Shown one piece after another: positions 24,012 through 38,375 of a stretch of 64,000 bases of DNA. Source of the DNA: Macrobrachium rosenbergii (taxonomy: Eukaryota; Arthropoda; Malacostraca; Decapoda; Palaemonidae); assembly GCF_040412425.1 (NCBI RefSeq), contig NC_089742.1, positions 80,288,572-80,352,571 on the forward strand. Reading direction: 5' to 3'. The stretch's first letter is position 1, and each line of letters opens with the position of its first letter. The notes beneath the pieces were generated by a model. That model was given only the letters and a program-made list of their open reading frames with translations. It searched no databases and was not told where the DNA came from. The translations under genes and the position numbers were made by a program.

Positions 24012-24375
24012 AAAGCAAGTGAAAAATGCTCCGAAGCTTCGGCGCAATCGAGTTTATGTACAGCGTATAATGCTGTATGAAACTCTCAGTCACGGCCCAT
24101 GAAACTCTCAGCCAGCCGTGGTGGCCTGCGTTGTTGCGTTACCAGACGCACGATCATGGCTGACTTTAGCCTTAAGTAAAATAAATATTACTGAGGCTAG
24201 AGGGCTGCAATTTGGTATGTTTGATGAATGGAGGGTGGATGATCAACATACCAATTTGCAGCCCCCAAGCCTCAGTAGTTTTTAAGATCTGGGGGCGGAG
24301 AGAAAAAGTGCAGACAGACAGACAAAGCCATCTCAATAGTTTTCTTTTACAGAAAACTGAAAATGTTCTTCGATT
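24012..24375 (+). repeat. Hairpin-rich interspersed repeat, copy 1
   Basis: Starts GTGAAAAATGCTCCGAAG, contains the CCGAAGCTTCGG hairpin, a second small inverted repeat around GTACAGCG/TGCTGTAT, and a large inverted repeat of ~38-bp arms (24192-24280: ACTGAGGCTAGAGGGCTGCA and complement). It ends in GTGCAGACAGACAG...TTTTCTTTTACAGAAAACTG. The copy at 27850-28245 is the reverse complement. I associate it with decapod genomes. It has no coding and no clear Pol III boxes. Confidence 0.75.
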
Positions 24376-24834
24376 CATTAATGTTTACACAATACTTCTC
24401 CCTTCCAGTAATAACAGATCTGGTTAGTAGAGTCACCATTTTAATTAAGTTGTTTGAAAGTTTTGTATTTATTTCTCATAAACATGATTACAAAGTGCAT
24501 GGAAGCCATGTAAGAATGTAAAATAAACACATAGTTTGCCTCAGTAAAGAAAAGCGCGTAGAGGTGAATGAATGTCTTAAATAAACAAACTGATATGCTT
24601 GCTATTTGCATTTCTCCTTTCCTCCAGTTTGTGATATCAACGATGTGGAATAAGTAAATTAGCCACAACTAAGGAAGAGGGGAAAAAAGAGTGCGTGCCA
24701 GAGTATATGAGTGCGGTGAACAGGAAACGCATCCAGTAGAGTTAATCTCATGAAAGTCAAGGGATGTCTGTAAGTTTAATTACGAACATGAAAGAATATC
24801 AGAATTTAAGGAGGAAATAATCTGACAATACCGA

Positions 24835-25015
24835 ATTAATTAACTTGGCAACTTTGCCAGAATCTCTCGAAGCGCCATTATCTCCTTTGTCCCGCAACTT
24901 CCTTGCTTTAAGCAGAGCAATTACAAGTTCCCAGCACATTTGGTGCGTGTTCCGCTTCGATGGAGTAGTTGGAGGATTGTTCACTGAAAGTGCTGAACGG
25001 ACAAAGACAAGGGAA
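24835..25015 (+). repeat. Interspersed repeat Y, copy 1
   Basis: Core CAATTACAAGTTCCCAGCAC...GCTTCGATGGAG (24918-24965) and flanks match 35920-36090 and 63190-63355. Confidence 0.5.
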
Positions 25016-25267
25016 AATTACAGTTTTTTTTCTGAGCAATGTTTTGTTTAGACATATTTTACTTGTATACCTTTCACTAACTTATTAGGCGTCAGGAAAA
25101 TAGCTATTGACGTTTGAGGATATGCAAAAACGATTCACAAGGTATGCAAGACTTCAAACTTTGTTAGATGCTCAGGGAAGCCCGAAAAAATATTGAGAAA
25201 AAATCTTTTAATTTATTGCTGTGCAGAGAATTTATAGTTTTATGCTATATTATGCAGTATTTTCAGA

Positions 25268-26440
25268 ATGTTGTCAAATTCCTATGGTGTTATCAACGAC
25301 AAGCATGAAAGCTACGTTTTTTCGAAGTGCTTGACTTGCGCGATGTTCAGAGTGAAAACGAACAAGAAGAAGGAAAAAGAAAAAATAAGTACTATGGAAA
25401 TTAAATCAAGTAAAGGGCATATCAGTCTATCATACGAACATTTTCTCATAATTATCAATGCAGCACGTAACGATGCAACTCTAAAGAAAGTACTGGAGAA
25501 AGCTGAGTCAACCCCATTCGAGAGAGAGTCAGCAACCTGCGGACTTTGCTCTGGAGAAGTTGTTGATGAAGGAACTTGTTGTGATATTTGTGACACTTGG
25601 TTTCATTATGGATGCTCCGGTATAAAGCCCAGATACACACCCATACTTGGTAGTGAGAACATAGTATACATCTGTAATAACTGCAAGAGGCCTGAACAAA
25701 GAACACACAAAAAACTCATCGAAGATGAACTTGAAGAAATAAAAAAAAACACAGAGACATTAACAAAGTTGATTCAGGATTCAGTTCAGAAAACTAGTAA
25801 CGTAATGATCAACATAGATGAAATCCAAAACAAAATTGACAATGTTGATAAAGATGTAAAGACCATGACAAACATGGATAAAACGTATGCTGAATCATTA
25901 AAGACAAAAAAAGTGCTTCTGATCAAATCTACAAACGAAGAGAGCACAGCAGCAAATGAAAAGAGACAAATTATGAGTCAAATAACGGCCCCAGTTGAAC
26001 AGGTTAAAACAACAAGAGATGGACACTTATTTGTAAGATTTCCAGACAGGAAAAACTTAGAAATGGCAAAAATGGAGATTCAGGAAATCAGCAATATATC
26101 AGTAAATGAGAAAGGTAAACTTAAACCAAAAATAAAAGTAGTCTATGTCCCGAATGACGACGATGACATTGTTGCTAACATTGTAAAGAAAAATCCATGG
26201 ATAAATAACCTCATCTCTGAAAATGACGACCTAAAAATTGTAAAGGAAATGACAGCCAAAGATGACAAATACAAACACTATATCATCAAATGCACACCAC
26301 AAATACGAAAGGCTATATATGATAGAGGTGATAGATTGTTTACACTGTACAGCTATGATTCTCAAACACTGCATACAGTGCCTAGGGGTGCAAAGATTGT
26401 CATGAGTTTTGTCTTGGCTAGATCATCTCGGTGAACATTT

Positions 26441-26475
<35 letters not shown>

Positions 26476-26537
26476 GCAGAAGTTCATGTAATTATCATTG
26501 TGTCTACTAATATGTTCACACACACATATATATATGT

Positions 26538-26614
<77 letters not shown>

Positions 26615-26982
26615 TGGAAAATAATTTTATTCATTAAATAAAAGAAGTTAATCCATGCGATATGGTGGGATGGTGAAAAATGACAAATGATTACATTAGT
26701 TAGGGTGCCATCACTCAAAAAAGATTGAGAACCACTGCTGTACAGCCACTGCAAAGTATATGACTGTTACATGCCCTACCAGTGCTATAAATGTCAGGAA
26801 TTTGATCATAGCGCAACAAAATGTAGGAATGACCAAGCTTGTCTAGATGTGTAAAAATCACAAATCACAAATCAAGAAAGGCCATAGTGATACTAAACAT
26901 AAAACATATGATGGCAATAAGTGCACAATATATAAAGAATATGCATCAAAGGTGAAAAATAATACGGACCATGGCTTTGACT
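25268..26982 (+). pseudogene. LINE ORF1 with PHD finger, coiled coil and zinc knuckle, split by a MITE
   Basis: A 388-codon frame (25268-26434) holds most of the protein. The methionine at 25394 is a more likely start, because preceding residues are basic and unlike the family. Residues after it include a C4HC3 PHD-type finger (CGLCSGEVVDEGTCCDICDTWFHYGC...CNNC), a coiled coil (about 25720-25880), and an RRM-like segment (GHLFVRF). The last ~27 codons come from an inserted MITE (26353-26737). Beyond the insertion the same reading frame resumes with CYKCQEFDHSATKC and, after a small shift, KCTIYKEY...TDHGF. PHD-containing ORF1 proteins occur in CR1/L2-like LINEs. They act as RNA-binding chaperones. 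Confidence 0.75.
26353..26737. mobile_element. hAT-like nonautonomous MITE (385 bp) with 8-bp target duplication
   Basis: The element is flanked by identical CTGTACAG copies (26345-26352 and 26738-26745). Its ends are related inverted repeats: CTATGATTCTCAA on the left and, read inward on the other strand, CAGTGGTTCTCAA on the right, matching typical hAT termini. Removing it with one target copy restores the ORF1 reading frame, which independently confirms the boundaries. The interior has a 28-30-base poly(A) run, a (TA)n tract (26537-26611) and no transposase. Confidence 0.88.
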
Positions 26983-27180
26983 AATAATCTTCTAGGCAGC
27001 TTAATAAACATACAGTCCGTAAGGAAATAAAACTAACACTATTAGAAATCTGATAAATGATACGGAAGTGAAGAGCGTACAAGAAGAATGCAAATTTAAA
27101 AAGGAACTAAAGACTCTCCTATTCTGCAGGAGCTACGACACTGACGAGAAAACACTGAAAGACAATTAGAAAATATAAGA
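26983..27180 (+). pseudogene. LINE ORF2 remnant (N-terminus fused to C-terminus)
   Basis: Just after ORF1, one frame gives LLGSLINIQSVR, like the start of an AP-endonuclease domain (N-x-R-S motif region). About 80 bp later another frame gives KFKKELKTLLFCRSYD, like the last residues of a LINE RT ORF2. The endonuclease and RT are missing, so this looks like a large internal deletion. Similarity is short and rests on pattern recognition. Confidence 0.45.
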
Positions 27181-27849
27181 AGCACCTTATTTCGAAAACG
27201 TACGTGGGCCCGCCAGAGAGGGAATTATCCTTGTGTAGGGCTGTAAAAAACCAAACGAAGTGAACAAAGTGAAAAAAGGATATAGCCGACCACCAGTGAA
27301 TTCCAAAAGCCTCACAACCGTAACCCAGATCATTATAGGCTGAGTGAAAAAAATAGTTAAACATTATGTAATAAACATAAATAGACACAGAAACATTTAA
27401 TGAGGAGGATAAATTAGCTATTAGTCGTTAGATTCAGTTGATGATAAATACCACAATACGAGCAACTGTCGTTGTGTGTAATTGAAAACAAATGAAAATA
27501 CCAATTTACTGTCATGGAAGTTTGCATGTGAACTGCTACAAAGGTGCGTATTTCATTTATTCACCGACTTCTAACAAAGAAATCGAATTTCATGTGGTGA
27601 GAGCACAAGGTTTCACATGGCGAGATTGGCATCGCCTTCTTTCCTGTGAGAGTTTTTGCGTTAAGAAACTTTCTTCACGATAAGAAACACGCCGTGGACG
27701 CTAATTATCGCTTATGAAATTAAGGTAATGATGCTTATGCATGAAGTATTATTTTAAAACACTTTTACAAATGTGTTTGAGGGGTGTGGAGTCGTCGTGA
27801 TAGTCGTGCGATGTCCTGATTCTGTTCGTATATAGATTTGGGTATAAAA

Positions 27850-28245
27850 TCATCATTTCCAAGGACTGAAAACTGATTTTCAGTGTTCTGTAAAAGAAAA
27901 CTATAGAGATGGCTATTTGTCTGTCCGTCCGCATTTTTTTCTGTCCTTCCTCAGAACTTAAAAACTACTGAGGCTAGAGGGATGCAAACTGGTATGCTGA
28001 TCATCCACCCTTCAGTCATCAAACATACCAAATTGCAGCCCTCTAGCCTCAGTAGATTTTTGTTTGATTTGAGATTAAAGTTAGCCGTGATCATCCGTCT
28101 GGCACGGCTGTAGGTGCCAAACAGGCCACCACCGGGCCGTGGCTGAAGGTTTCATGGGTCTCAGATGAGATTTTCGTACATTATACGCTGTACAGAAAAC
28201 TCGATTGCTCCGAAGAAACTTCGGCGCATTTTTCACTTGTTAGGA
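27850..28245 (-). repeat. Hairpin-rich interspersed repeat, copy 2
   Basis: Reverse complement of the 24012-24375 repeat. The large inverted repeat lies at 27962-28055 and the CCGAAG...CTTCGG hairpin at about 28208-28226. The spacing of all three hairpins is retained. Confidence 0.75.
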
Positions 28246-28954
28246 TATGTGCATGGAATTAAAGATATTGTCAACAATGTGGGTTTCCCTTCAGTTCTAA
28301 AATTGGGAAATATTTTGTATTGTATTTGTATTCACACTGTGGAAAACAATTAAGCGCAAATCTTTGGAAATGCACAGAGGACAAGAATTTGCATTAAAGC
28401 CTTTGAGTACGACATTCGTTGTTTTTCTGCTAAAAGCAAATTCAAAACTAATTGTATTATCCAGGGAAAGAAGACCAATCGAGATTAGATCGCATTTGGG
28501 AAAGGTAGGAAAATTAGGATAAAATTATTTATTTATGTTTTAATCACTGATACTAGCCATTTTACTAATGTTTACTTATTTTTGAAACTTAAGAAACTGC
28601 AACAGTATGCTGTAACCAGTGAGTGTGAGAATGTTGTCGTAAAGAAAATTGAAGTGATCTAATCAACATCCAGTTCAATCTTCTTTTCAGAAGATTAAAA
28701 AATTAGAATAAAAATAAATCACCTTTGGCGTGACCCTGCATATCACAATAATGATTTCATATTTTTTATCTGTATACGTAGCAACATCCTAAGATTTAAG
28801 CATCAACGATATCAAGAATGTAAGAATTTTGAAAAAATTTTGCTGTGTGAAGGGTATCTTCCTAACCACTGGGAATTTTCATTGTAAACATCAAGTTTGC
28901 GCAAATGAGAAAAAAATATCTAGCAACAAACGCGTATTCTAATTGCTCTTCAGT

Positions 28955-29240
28955 ATAAGCATTTAGGAGCACCTCCTCATCCTACAAAAATCCAGGATAT
29001 GCGATTTTGATTCAGCGGGAATTTAAAACCATCGTCGGATTTCATTGCTTCACATTGCAAGAGCTACAAAGGGAATGGGTTTCGCTCCAGCGATTAAAAA
29101 GTTGCGTTTTTGCTTTCCTTCTCGAAATCAAAACATTTTTCCATTTTCCTCAAACCATCCAGCGTTCGAGTCAAAGCAGGGGAAATAAATTAACGCTCGA
29201 GTGGAAATTTCATCCAATTGTTATTTTATTTCATTCGTTT
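28955..29240 (+). repeat. Interspersed repeat X, copy 2
   Basis: Same direction as 23390-23640, sharing CAAAGGGAATGGGTTTCG, CTCCAGCGATTAAAAAG, TTTGCTTTCCTTCT and GTTCGAGTCAAAGCAGG. Confidence 0.6.
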
Positions 29241-30235
29241 ACTTTTTTCTCTGACTTATATTCATTCAGGTGTTCGGGCAAAAATCTTGGAGTGACGAAT
29301 GAAGACCCAAGAGATTTGCCGAACGTTTGATTTTGAATTACAATTTACCACCCTTTGTTTCTAGACTAGAAAAGTCTACTGAAATTATTTTCCACTTTTC
29401 ATCTCTAGCTATAATTCACCCAATTCATAGTACCCAAAATCGACATAAACCCTTCCAAATTTGACTTTCCTTCAAATTAATGGATGCTTTACCGTTTACT
29501 CTTCAGTGTTTCTTTTTATTTCCCTAGGGTCTCGCTCCGCCACTCTGGGAGACCCGCAAACTTAACTCGTCGAATACATATTAATGCTGACACATTTTGA
29601 AATTTTTACTTCTTTTCATAAAGCGTACTCCATATTAATTGTTAAATCCACCCTGGCATAACACTCAGAAACAAGGACAGTCTCTTGATGTCAATTTACA
29701 CCCTTTTTGAGTTTCATTGAGCTTCACACCATTGCATCAACTAAAGCAATGTAACTTCCTGATGTAACTTTTGAAAGGGAAGTCTTGTGTTAAGCAGCCT
29801 GGTAAGTCATAGTATTCATGAAATTCATATAAGGAGGTTTTCTGTTCAATTGGTTTGCAGAAATTTCATGAAACGGAGGTTGAATTCGAAGGACATTGAA
29901 AACTGTTGCTGAGGCTCGCGGTAATAACAGTTCAAATGTTAAGTGTTGAGCTATAAGGATTTTTATATTTAATCATAAACACTTGCATAAAAATTAAATG
30001 AGAGGAAAAAAAAAGCTTTTTTTAATAAGCCCACCATAAATGCCATCAATACCAATGAACATCATTTTGGTTTAAATTTAATTTTTTGGGGGGGTTGCCA
30101 AATTGTGGTTTTGGCAGTGGATTATATCATCTTAACAGCACAGCTTTACATACAGCGAGAAGAGGGATAATATATACAGACAGATACAAGAGTACCATTA
30201 AACTGACTGATTGCGTTTACTAATATTCTAATGAA
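29241..30235. other. Unassigned DNA
   Basis: AT-rich sequence without recognised genes or repeats. Confidence 0.4.
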
Positions 30236-30239
30236 TCTC

Positions 30240-30288
<49 letters not shown>

Positions 30289-30504
30289 GTGATAATTATC
30301 TTTATTTATGAGATTATTCCCAGTTTTTTTTTTTTTAATTCCAACCATCATTAAATCAAGAGATCTGGATTCCATATCCAAACCAGAAAAGCAGAACTTT
30401 GGGTCCAGTCTGGCTTTGTGTTCCGGAACCATGTGATGCACGAGCCGTAATCCCACAGTTGGACACAACTGTTCATCGACTTTTTTTTTTTTTTTTTTTT
30501 TTTT
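30236..30504. repeat. (CT)n microsatellite and poly(T) run
   Basis: A CT tract at 30236-30285 with one interruption and a 24-base T run at 30481-30504. The sequence between them is unassigned. Confidence 0.9.
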
Positions 30505-32640
30505 GGGTGGGGACAGATGAACGGGGAATTCTGAAAATGGACATTTTCACGAATGATATTCAGTGCAAGACGCACAGCGCCTTTCTGCATTAAAAGAAAG
30601 GAAATTTTAGTCAAAAATGGCACAACATTCTATATTCATTTTTATTTAAATACTAAAAAAGTTATATATTGTAACAGCCAGATTTCATGTTTAGAAAAAG
30701 GCAAGGTATTCTATTTTCGGAGAAAAGGTTTTTTCAACACTAAAAGACATTCGAATATAGAAGAACAGGAATGGGATGGTATGTAAGTTCATTCTACGGA
30801 CGAAATATAATTTTCTAAACTAAACTTGACGTGAAGCCCTTGAGATATAAGCCGCTCGAATGATCTGCTGGGCGAGATGCCCTGTATTTTTCCATTTTTG
30901 AACGCTGTGCAAAGGATTGGGCTAAACTGCATTAGCGTGAGATAAGACGGAAATGGGAAAGGAAAGAAATAGTGGAAGTGGGAGTGGAATATTAGATTAG
31001 GTCATTATGATTTTTTTTATATTCCAGAAAAGAAAATGGGGTGTGTTCATGTAGATAATTTTTCCTTCATTGTAAATCACTGTGATCATGATACCTCTTT
31101 ACGTCTGTCTGTCTTTTCATGTCTTTGTGTTTGTGTCGCTCTGGTGTATTGAATTCAACAGATCCTAAAAATAAAGTAAATGTCTTGAAGCCAATAAAAG
31201 CAATAAAATTAAGAGAAGTTACCGACATAGAGCAAACCTAACGTCAGCCAGTAATTTTGACGGCCACGCCGGCTCTATTACCATTCAAATTATTGACAGA
31301 AAAGGGGAATAATCCAGTTATCCGCAACACTTGCCCCCCGATGATACCTATTTTTATCCCAGTGTTGCAATTTTACTTCATTAAAAAAAAGGTAAAATGG
31401 TATTAATGGATGATGGAACAGTCATTTCCCAAAAGCGCTTAATAGTTTTGGGGAAATAAAAAAATCCATTTCTGTCAGTATCTTTTTTCAAGACTGACTG
31501 ATTTTTTGTAGCCAATATATATGCTGAATTAAAAAAAGAAATGCTCTGAGATTTAAAAGGATATTTTATATAGCTAACAATACATTACCTCTTTCTCTCT
31601 ATCAATTAATTTATTAATTAATTTTCATTTCTTAGAAAAGCGCAAAGTGGAAGAATATTAGCATGTTTCTTATATTCGAATTACGGACATTTGTCAAAGT
31701 AAGTTATGTATGTTAACATTTATAATTAATGGAAATCGTTAAGATATATTTCTATTTGCTTGCCATAATCCACCGCCGCCGTCTAGGATTTTTCACTCAC
31801 ACATTACTGGGGAATTGAGTTGAAAAGGTTTCAGTAAGCTAACATGACCAACGGTTGATAAATCATATCTCTCAGTGATAAAAGTGCCTTGCCCTGTACT
31901 TTGTCTTCGTGAAAGAGCAATTAATGACCGACGACGGTAACACGTTAGTGATCCCAGCAGTATGAATAATAAAGAAAAGAAGGCGGGTATCACCCAGAAC
32001 GACTGGGACTACCCAATCGGTCAATAAGACAGGGAAGCATAGAAAAATGTTTTCTTCGAATCTCTTTTCTATAATCTAATTGACATTCATCAGGCTGAGA
32101 AATAAAAAAGAGATAAATAATAAGTAACAAAAATCTACATGATTTTTTTATAATAGTATAAAAGAGGCATAAGATATGAAAATGAGCACATATTATTTAC
32201 AGCAGGAAATATATATATTTAACACAGTCAAATAAACAATAAATCAATATCTTTATCCAAAAGGGCAGTTAACATAATTGTCATAAAATGGTGGCTGTAA
32301 ACCAGGTATATTAGTGGTTTTAACCGTCATTGGAAACACAGAATTTCTGAATACATGGGGAAGAGAATTAGAAAATGACCGCCACTCGCAAAACTATTAC
32401 ACCCGGTGATCAGAAATCCCTTTCACCAGGAAAATAATAGCTTTACGAATCGAGATTTTCAAATCCTGTTTAAAGTGATAGACAAAATGGGCCTTTTCAT
32501 TGCGGAGCCCCTTTGTATCAGAGAAATGAAACCAGAACTCGATGGCAATAAACGGTCTACCTGGCTGTTCAGCAAACAGTATTCTACCGACTTCAGGGAG
32601 AATACAGGTATTTTGGTCATTGCCTAATTTCCTTTCCCTT
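30505..32640. other. Unassigned DNA
   Basis: AT-rich, with short frames only and nothing recognisable. Some frames near 32406-32627 run up to the DIRS-like remnant but show no domain. Confidence 0.4.
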
Positions 32641-35290
32641 TGTTTATATTTTGTTAAAATAAAAACTTTTCATGACAACCATGTTTTCAAGGTTACTAGG
32701 TCCTATGGGGGACACTGCAGCCAAGCCTTTGCTGGTAATTACACCACCAACACTGGGGTTTGGGAGAGGCCAGCTCTCTACCAAAGCCCTACTGGGTTCC
32801 CAGCATTCATTATCAGGAAGAGGTCAAGTCTTCCTGGTCCTTTCAGTCTTCCAGTGAGGTTTTGGCTTGAAATGGAAGCAAGGGGGGAAAAAAGGGAGGA
32901 GGATACTAGAGTCTATAATCATCCTCTCCTGCTGCCACAAGTAGGGGGTGCCTATAACATCCATGGGCAATGTGGCGACGGCAGGCTTGGTAGCCTGGGT
33001 CTTTCAGGAAGGTTGCAAACTTCTCTTTAGGACTGATAAACTCCCCTTTCTCACAGATGGGTCCTGTTTCCTTCTTACTGTCCAGGATCATCCAATTCCA
33101 TTTTGCTGGAGATGGGTGCACTGGAAGTAAAAAACAGCTTATCTCAAGGCTTCAACTGTCGTCTTTTTCTGGTTAAGAGAGCAACGGGAGACTGGTTATC
33201 AAGATCTTTCTGAACGAGTTCATTCATCAAACTCTAATCACACAGGTAACCAGGTGACATTCTGATTTTGGTAAATGTGAAGGGTGTGTATTTTTAAATA
33301 CTCATCCATCAGACCTGTCAGAAATACCTGCCTTTTTTTTTATCTACAATAGAACAGTTTATAAGTTCAAGCTACTGACTCCTCCACAGGTGTTCATGTT
33401 GATGTTTATGCCCTAGTGTCATTTTGGGACTGTTACTATAGCTTGACAACTGGGTGATCCTGGCATCCTGAGAAGCAATTGACCACTATCAGGATCAGCT
33501 TCCCTCATTTTGACCTGTATAGGAATTATAATAAACGGGAAAGTCTTACCTGTTACGCAGACAACACGCAAAATACATGGGCAAGGTAATGGATATGGTA
33601 GTGGTAAATGTCAATTCAACAAACACTGATCAGTAGACTCAGGGGATATCAACACAGTTCCTGTCTTAATAGAAACAGCCAGCGCAGCTTTTTAGCAAGC
33701 TTCCCCAGTCACATGTCATCTATGGGGACACTTGTGCGCCACTGGCACATCCACTGAATTCACTTCTGTGGTGCTTGCAGCAACACTAGTGATCTGCCAT
33801 TAATACCCCAACACTCCTTGGCCTTTAAAAGGAAATTGAGGAAGGATCTAGCTTTGTGGGTAGACAACAGGAACATCCTCATGCGAGTTCCACTGATCTC
33901 CTGTCCACCAAATATGCCTCTGTCTGGATGCATCGAAAGAGGGATGGGGCACACTACTGAGTGACTTGTTTGTCTTGGTGTGTGCATGGACTTGAGAGGA
34001 TTCTCACCTGCTCATCAAAATTCTCAAGATGAGTGCAACGTTTCTGCCACTGCAAGCATTCCAGGATCAGCTGCTGGGACAGTCAGTCATTCTGATGATT
34101 GACAATAAAGCTTTGTCATATGTCATCAAGCAAGGAGGATGGTCTTCCTCTCCATCTGCAGGTTGGCAAGGCATGTACATAACTTAGGCCATCAGAATGT
34201 ATTAACAGATCAGCTTGGTTGCCAGAGGCAGATCATAGTGTATGAGGACCCAGCACCTGCACATAGTTTTAAGCTGTCTGTGAGATGTATGAGTTTTAAG
34301 CTGTCTGTGAGATGTATGTTTTTCCACCATTCTTCCGGATCCATCAAGTGAACAGAGTACCTGTCACTCCTGGTCATTGTTTCAGCAGCCAGTCTGTAGC
34401 AGATGCCTACCAGTAGGCCACCTTTTTTTAGTTGCTGGCAACAGAGGGGTATCTCTCTGGCAGGAACCTTTTTTTCACAAGATTGTAGTTTCTTGTCCAC
34501 CTCCCATGAAGAAAGCTCCTCCTCGTTTCTGCCGTAAGGACTGCCACTTAGCCCTTTCTTGGGTGTTCTTGTTCAAGTGCCTGAACCTCTGACTTGGTAC
34601 AGGATTCCATTATATTGAGGTGCTTTCCACAGCCTTGCCCACCCTTTGGACTCGTTCCTGAAGAGGGGAAGTGACTCTCATCCTTTGTATTCTCACTCAG
34701 ATCCTGAACAAATCTCTGAAGGAGACAATGAAATGAGAAGTTTCACTCGAGGCTGTTTTTTTTATACCATTAACATTGGTGAAGAGAGTATGCAAATTGC
34801 CAGGTCTCTTTTACTCTGTGTGGCACTTAAGGCAATATGGATCCCACTCATCCCTTTTGTTCCTGAATTTTGGCATAAACTCACATCCCATCAATGCTGA
34901 CACAGAGATAGGAGACCCTATCCCTTCGAGGCTTTGTAGCTGAGGACCAAGGAAAGATGCTGTCCTCTCTTGTGCAAGTTTTATATTATTAATCACATCT
35001 CTTGCAAATGTCGGTGCCTCGAGTGCATAAAGAAGTATCCAAGAACACTGTCCTGTTCTGTCTTTTTAAGGCTATAAAGCAGTCATACTATTACAAATGA
35101 TCTAGCGTGGGGAAAGACTATACCCTGGGCGAGGACTTTGCCTCTTCCTTAGTATTCATGAGGAACTTTTCGGTGTCACAGAAGCTGAGGTCAGGAGTTT
35201 CGTGATGCTATAACATTTTAACCTCATTTTACCTGCAGGACGTCACCCATAAATCATTGGATACCTTACCCTAAGAATCTGTGGTAATTA
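32640..35290 (+). pseudogene. Badly decayed DIRS1-like element (gag end, RT, RNase H, tyrosine recombinase)
   Basis: Fragments in many frames follow the order of the better copy at 49597-55000. They are a gag C-terminal part (32690-32900), an RT start (FLVKRATGDW near 33165, then GVYF-ILIHQT), and RNase H with LDASKEGWGT near 33925 and HNLGHQNVLTDQL near 34165. The recombinase C-terminus gives LTSFYLQDVTHKSLDTL at 35215-35270, with the catalytic Tyr at 35230-35232. Dozens of stops and shifts are present. A short direct repeat (TTTTAAGCTGTCTGTGAGATGTATG) lies at 34268-34319. The element is extinct, but the order is unambiguous. Confidence 0.72.
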
Positions 35291-35315
35291 CTTAGCATTT
35301 TGAGCAATTACCATC

Positions 35316-35672
35316 TTGCCGAAGGTTTTTGGTGGTAAAGAGTGGATGAAAGAAAGAGGATTTGATATTGTCTTTTTAACCTCCTCCATCCAGCAGTCAT
35401 ATTTTTATATATTAAAAGATAATAAAAACCTCTTATTTTCGAACCAGCTGTCACTTAATTGCAGTCGTATCTATGAGCAGTTACACAAATACAACTCAAA
35501 AGTGTTTTTCTTACCTAATGGTAGAACACTAGACTCACTAGACTACATTCAATGGTACGAACTATCAGAAGTTTTCTTCTTTTATTTGAAGATATACCCA
35601 GTTGGTTACAAGCGCAAATCTGCCAAAAACAACCGAAGGAAACTTTTGAGGAAAAGGCTGAAGATGTGAAAT
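35316..35672 (+). CDS. Hypothetical 117-residue frame, unrecognised
   Basis: An open frame of 117 codons ends in a strongly basic tail (KRKSAKNNRRKLLRKRLKM). An AATAAA polyadenylation-like signal lies about 30 bp after the stop. The middle is aromatic- and Leu-rich with no domain I recognise. It directly follows the DIRS-like recombinase remnant, so it could be element-derived or chance. The intact frame in such a decayed neighbourhood is mildly notable. Expression cannot be inferred from sequence alone. Confidence 0.25.
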
Positions 35673-35919
35673 TTATGTGGAAATAGTGGAAAAGGTGGAA
35701 TAATAAACTGTTTCACACATGTATTTCCTTTATTTTGTAATGGGCAACAACAACAAATGAGAATGATGATATTCATTCACAAGACGGGAAACGTGCGCTA
35801 ACCTCTATGCTTGTCGGAAGTTGGAATGCACGCACCAGTTAAGTGGCCGAGTTGGATCGCGATAAAAGTCCATAATAAGGGCTTCGTTGATAAAAATTAG
35901 TGATAACTGGAAAAGTTAA

Positions 35920-36090
35920 ATTAACTCGACAACTTTAACTAGAACCCCACCACCAGCAATTACGTACCCAGCTTGTGAATTTCACTCCTTTAAGCAGGGC
36001 CCATTATAAGTTCTCGGCACGTTTGACACACGTTTGTGGTTCGATGGAGATATTAAAAGACTGGTCTTAGTAAGTGTTAAAATTCACAAA
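35920..36090 (+). repeat. Interspersed repeat Y, copy 2
   Basis: Core CATTATAAGTTCTCGGCACG...TGGTTCGATGGAG matches 24918-24965 and 63268-63310, and is followed by AGTGTTAAAATTCAC as in the third copy. Confidence 0.5.
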
Positions 36091-36389
36091 GCACTTGAGA
36101 TGATATTGCTATGGCTTGTTTTGCACCGATATACTCTCATCGCAAACGTGCAAGAACTGTTGAAGTTAGTGATCATAGTAATTAAATCATGACTAAGATC
36201 TTTCTGAAATAGTTAAAATAGATATAATTTATAGCAGTTTTCAACATACCATTTGTTGCTGGTAAGGTCCATAATATTTCTAGAATAAACCAAATGAATC
36301 ATTTGTAATTAGTATGAGAAAGTTTTAGTACGTCCTTAAACTTTCATTTTTTGGAGGACACGCAAATCTACGAGATATAGATATAAGTT

Positions 36390-38362
<1,973 letters not shown>

Positions 38363-38375
38363 TAATACCTCCCCA
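38363..38375 (-). other. Polypurine tract of gag-protease LTR element
   Basis: TGGGGAGGTATTA on the minus strand, directly before the LTR start TGATTAGC. Absent next to the other LTR, where (TA)n follows instead, as expected for an internal primer site. Confidence 0.65.
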
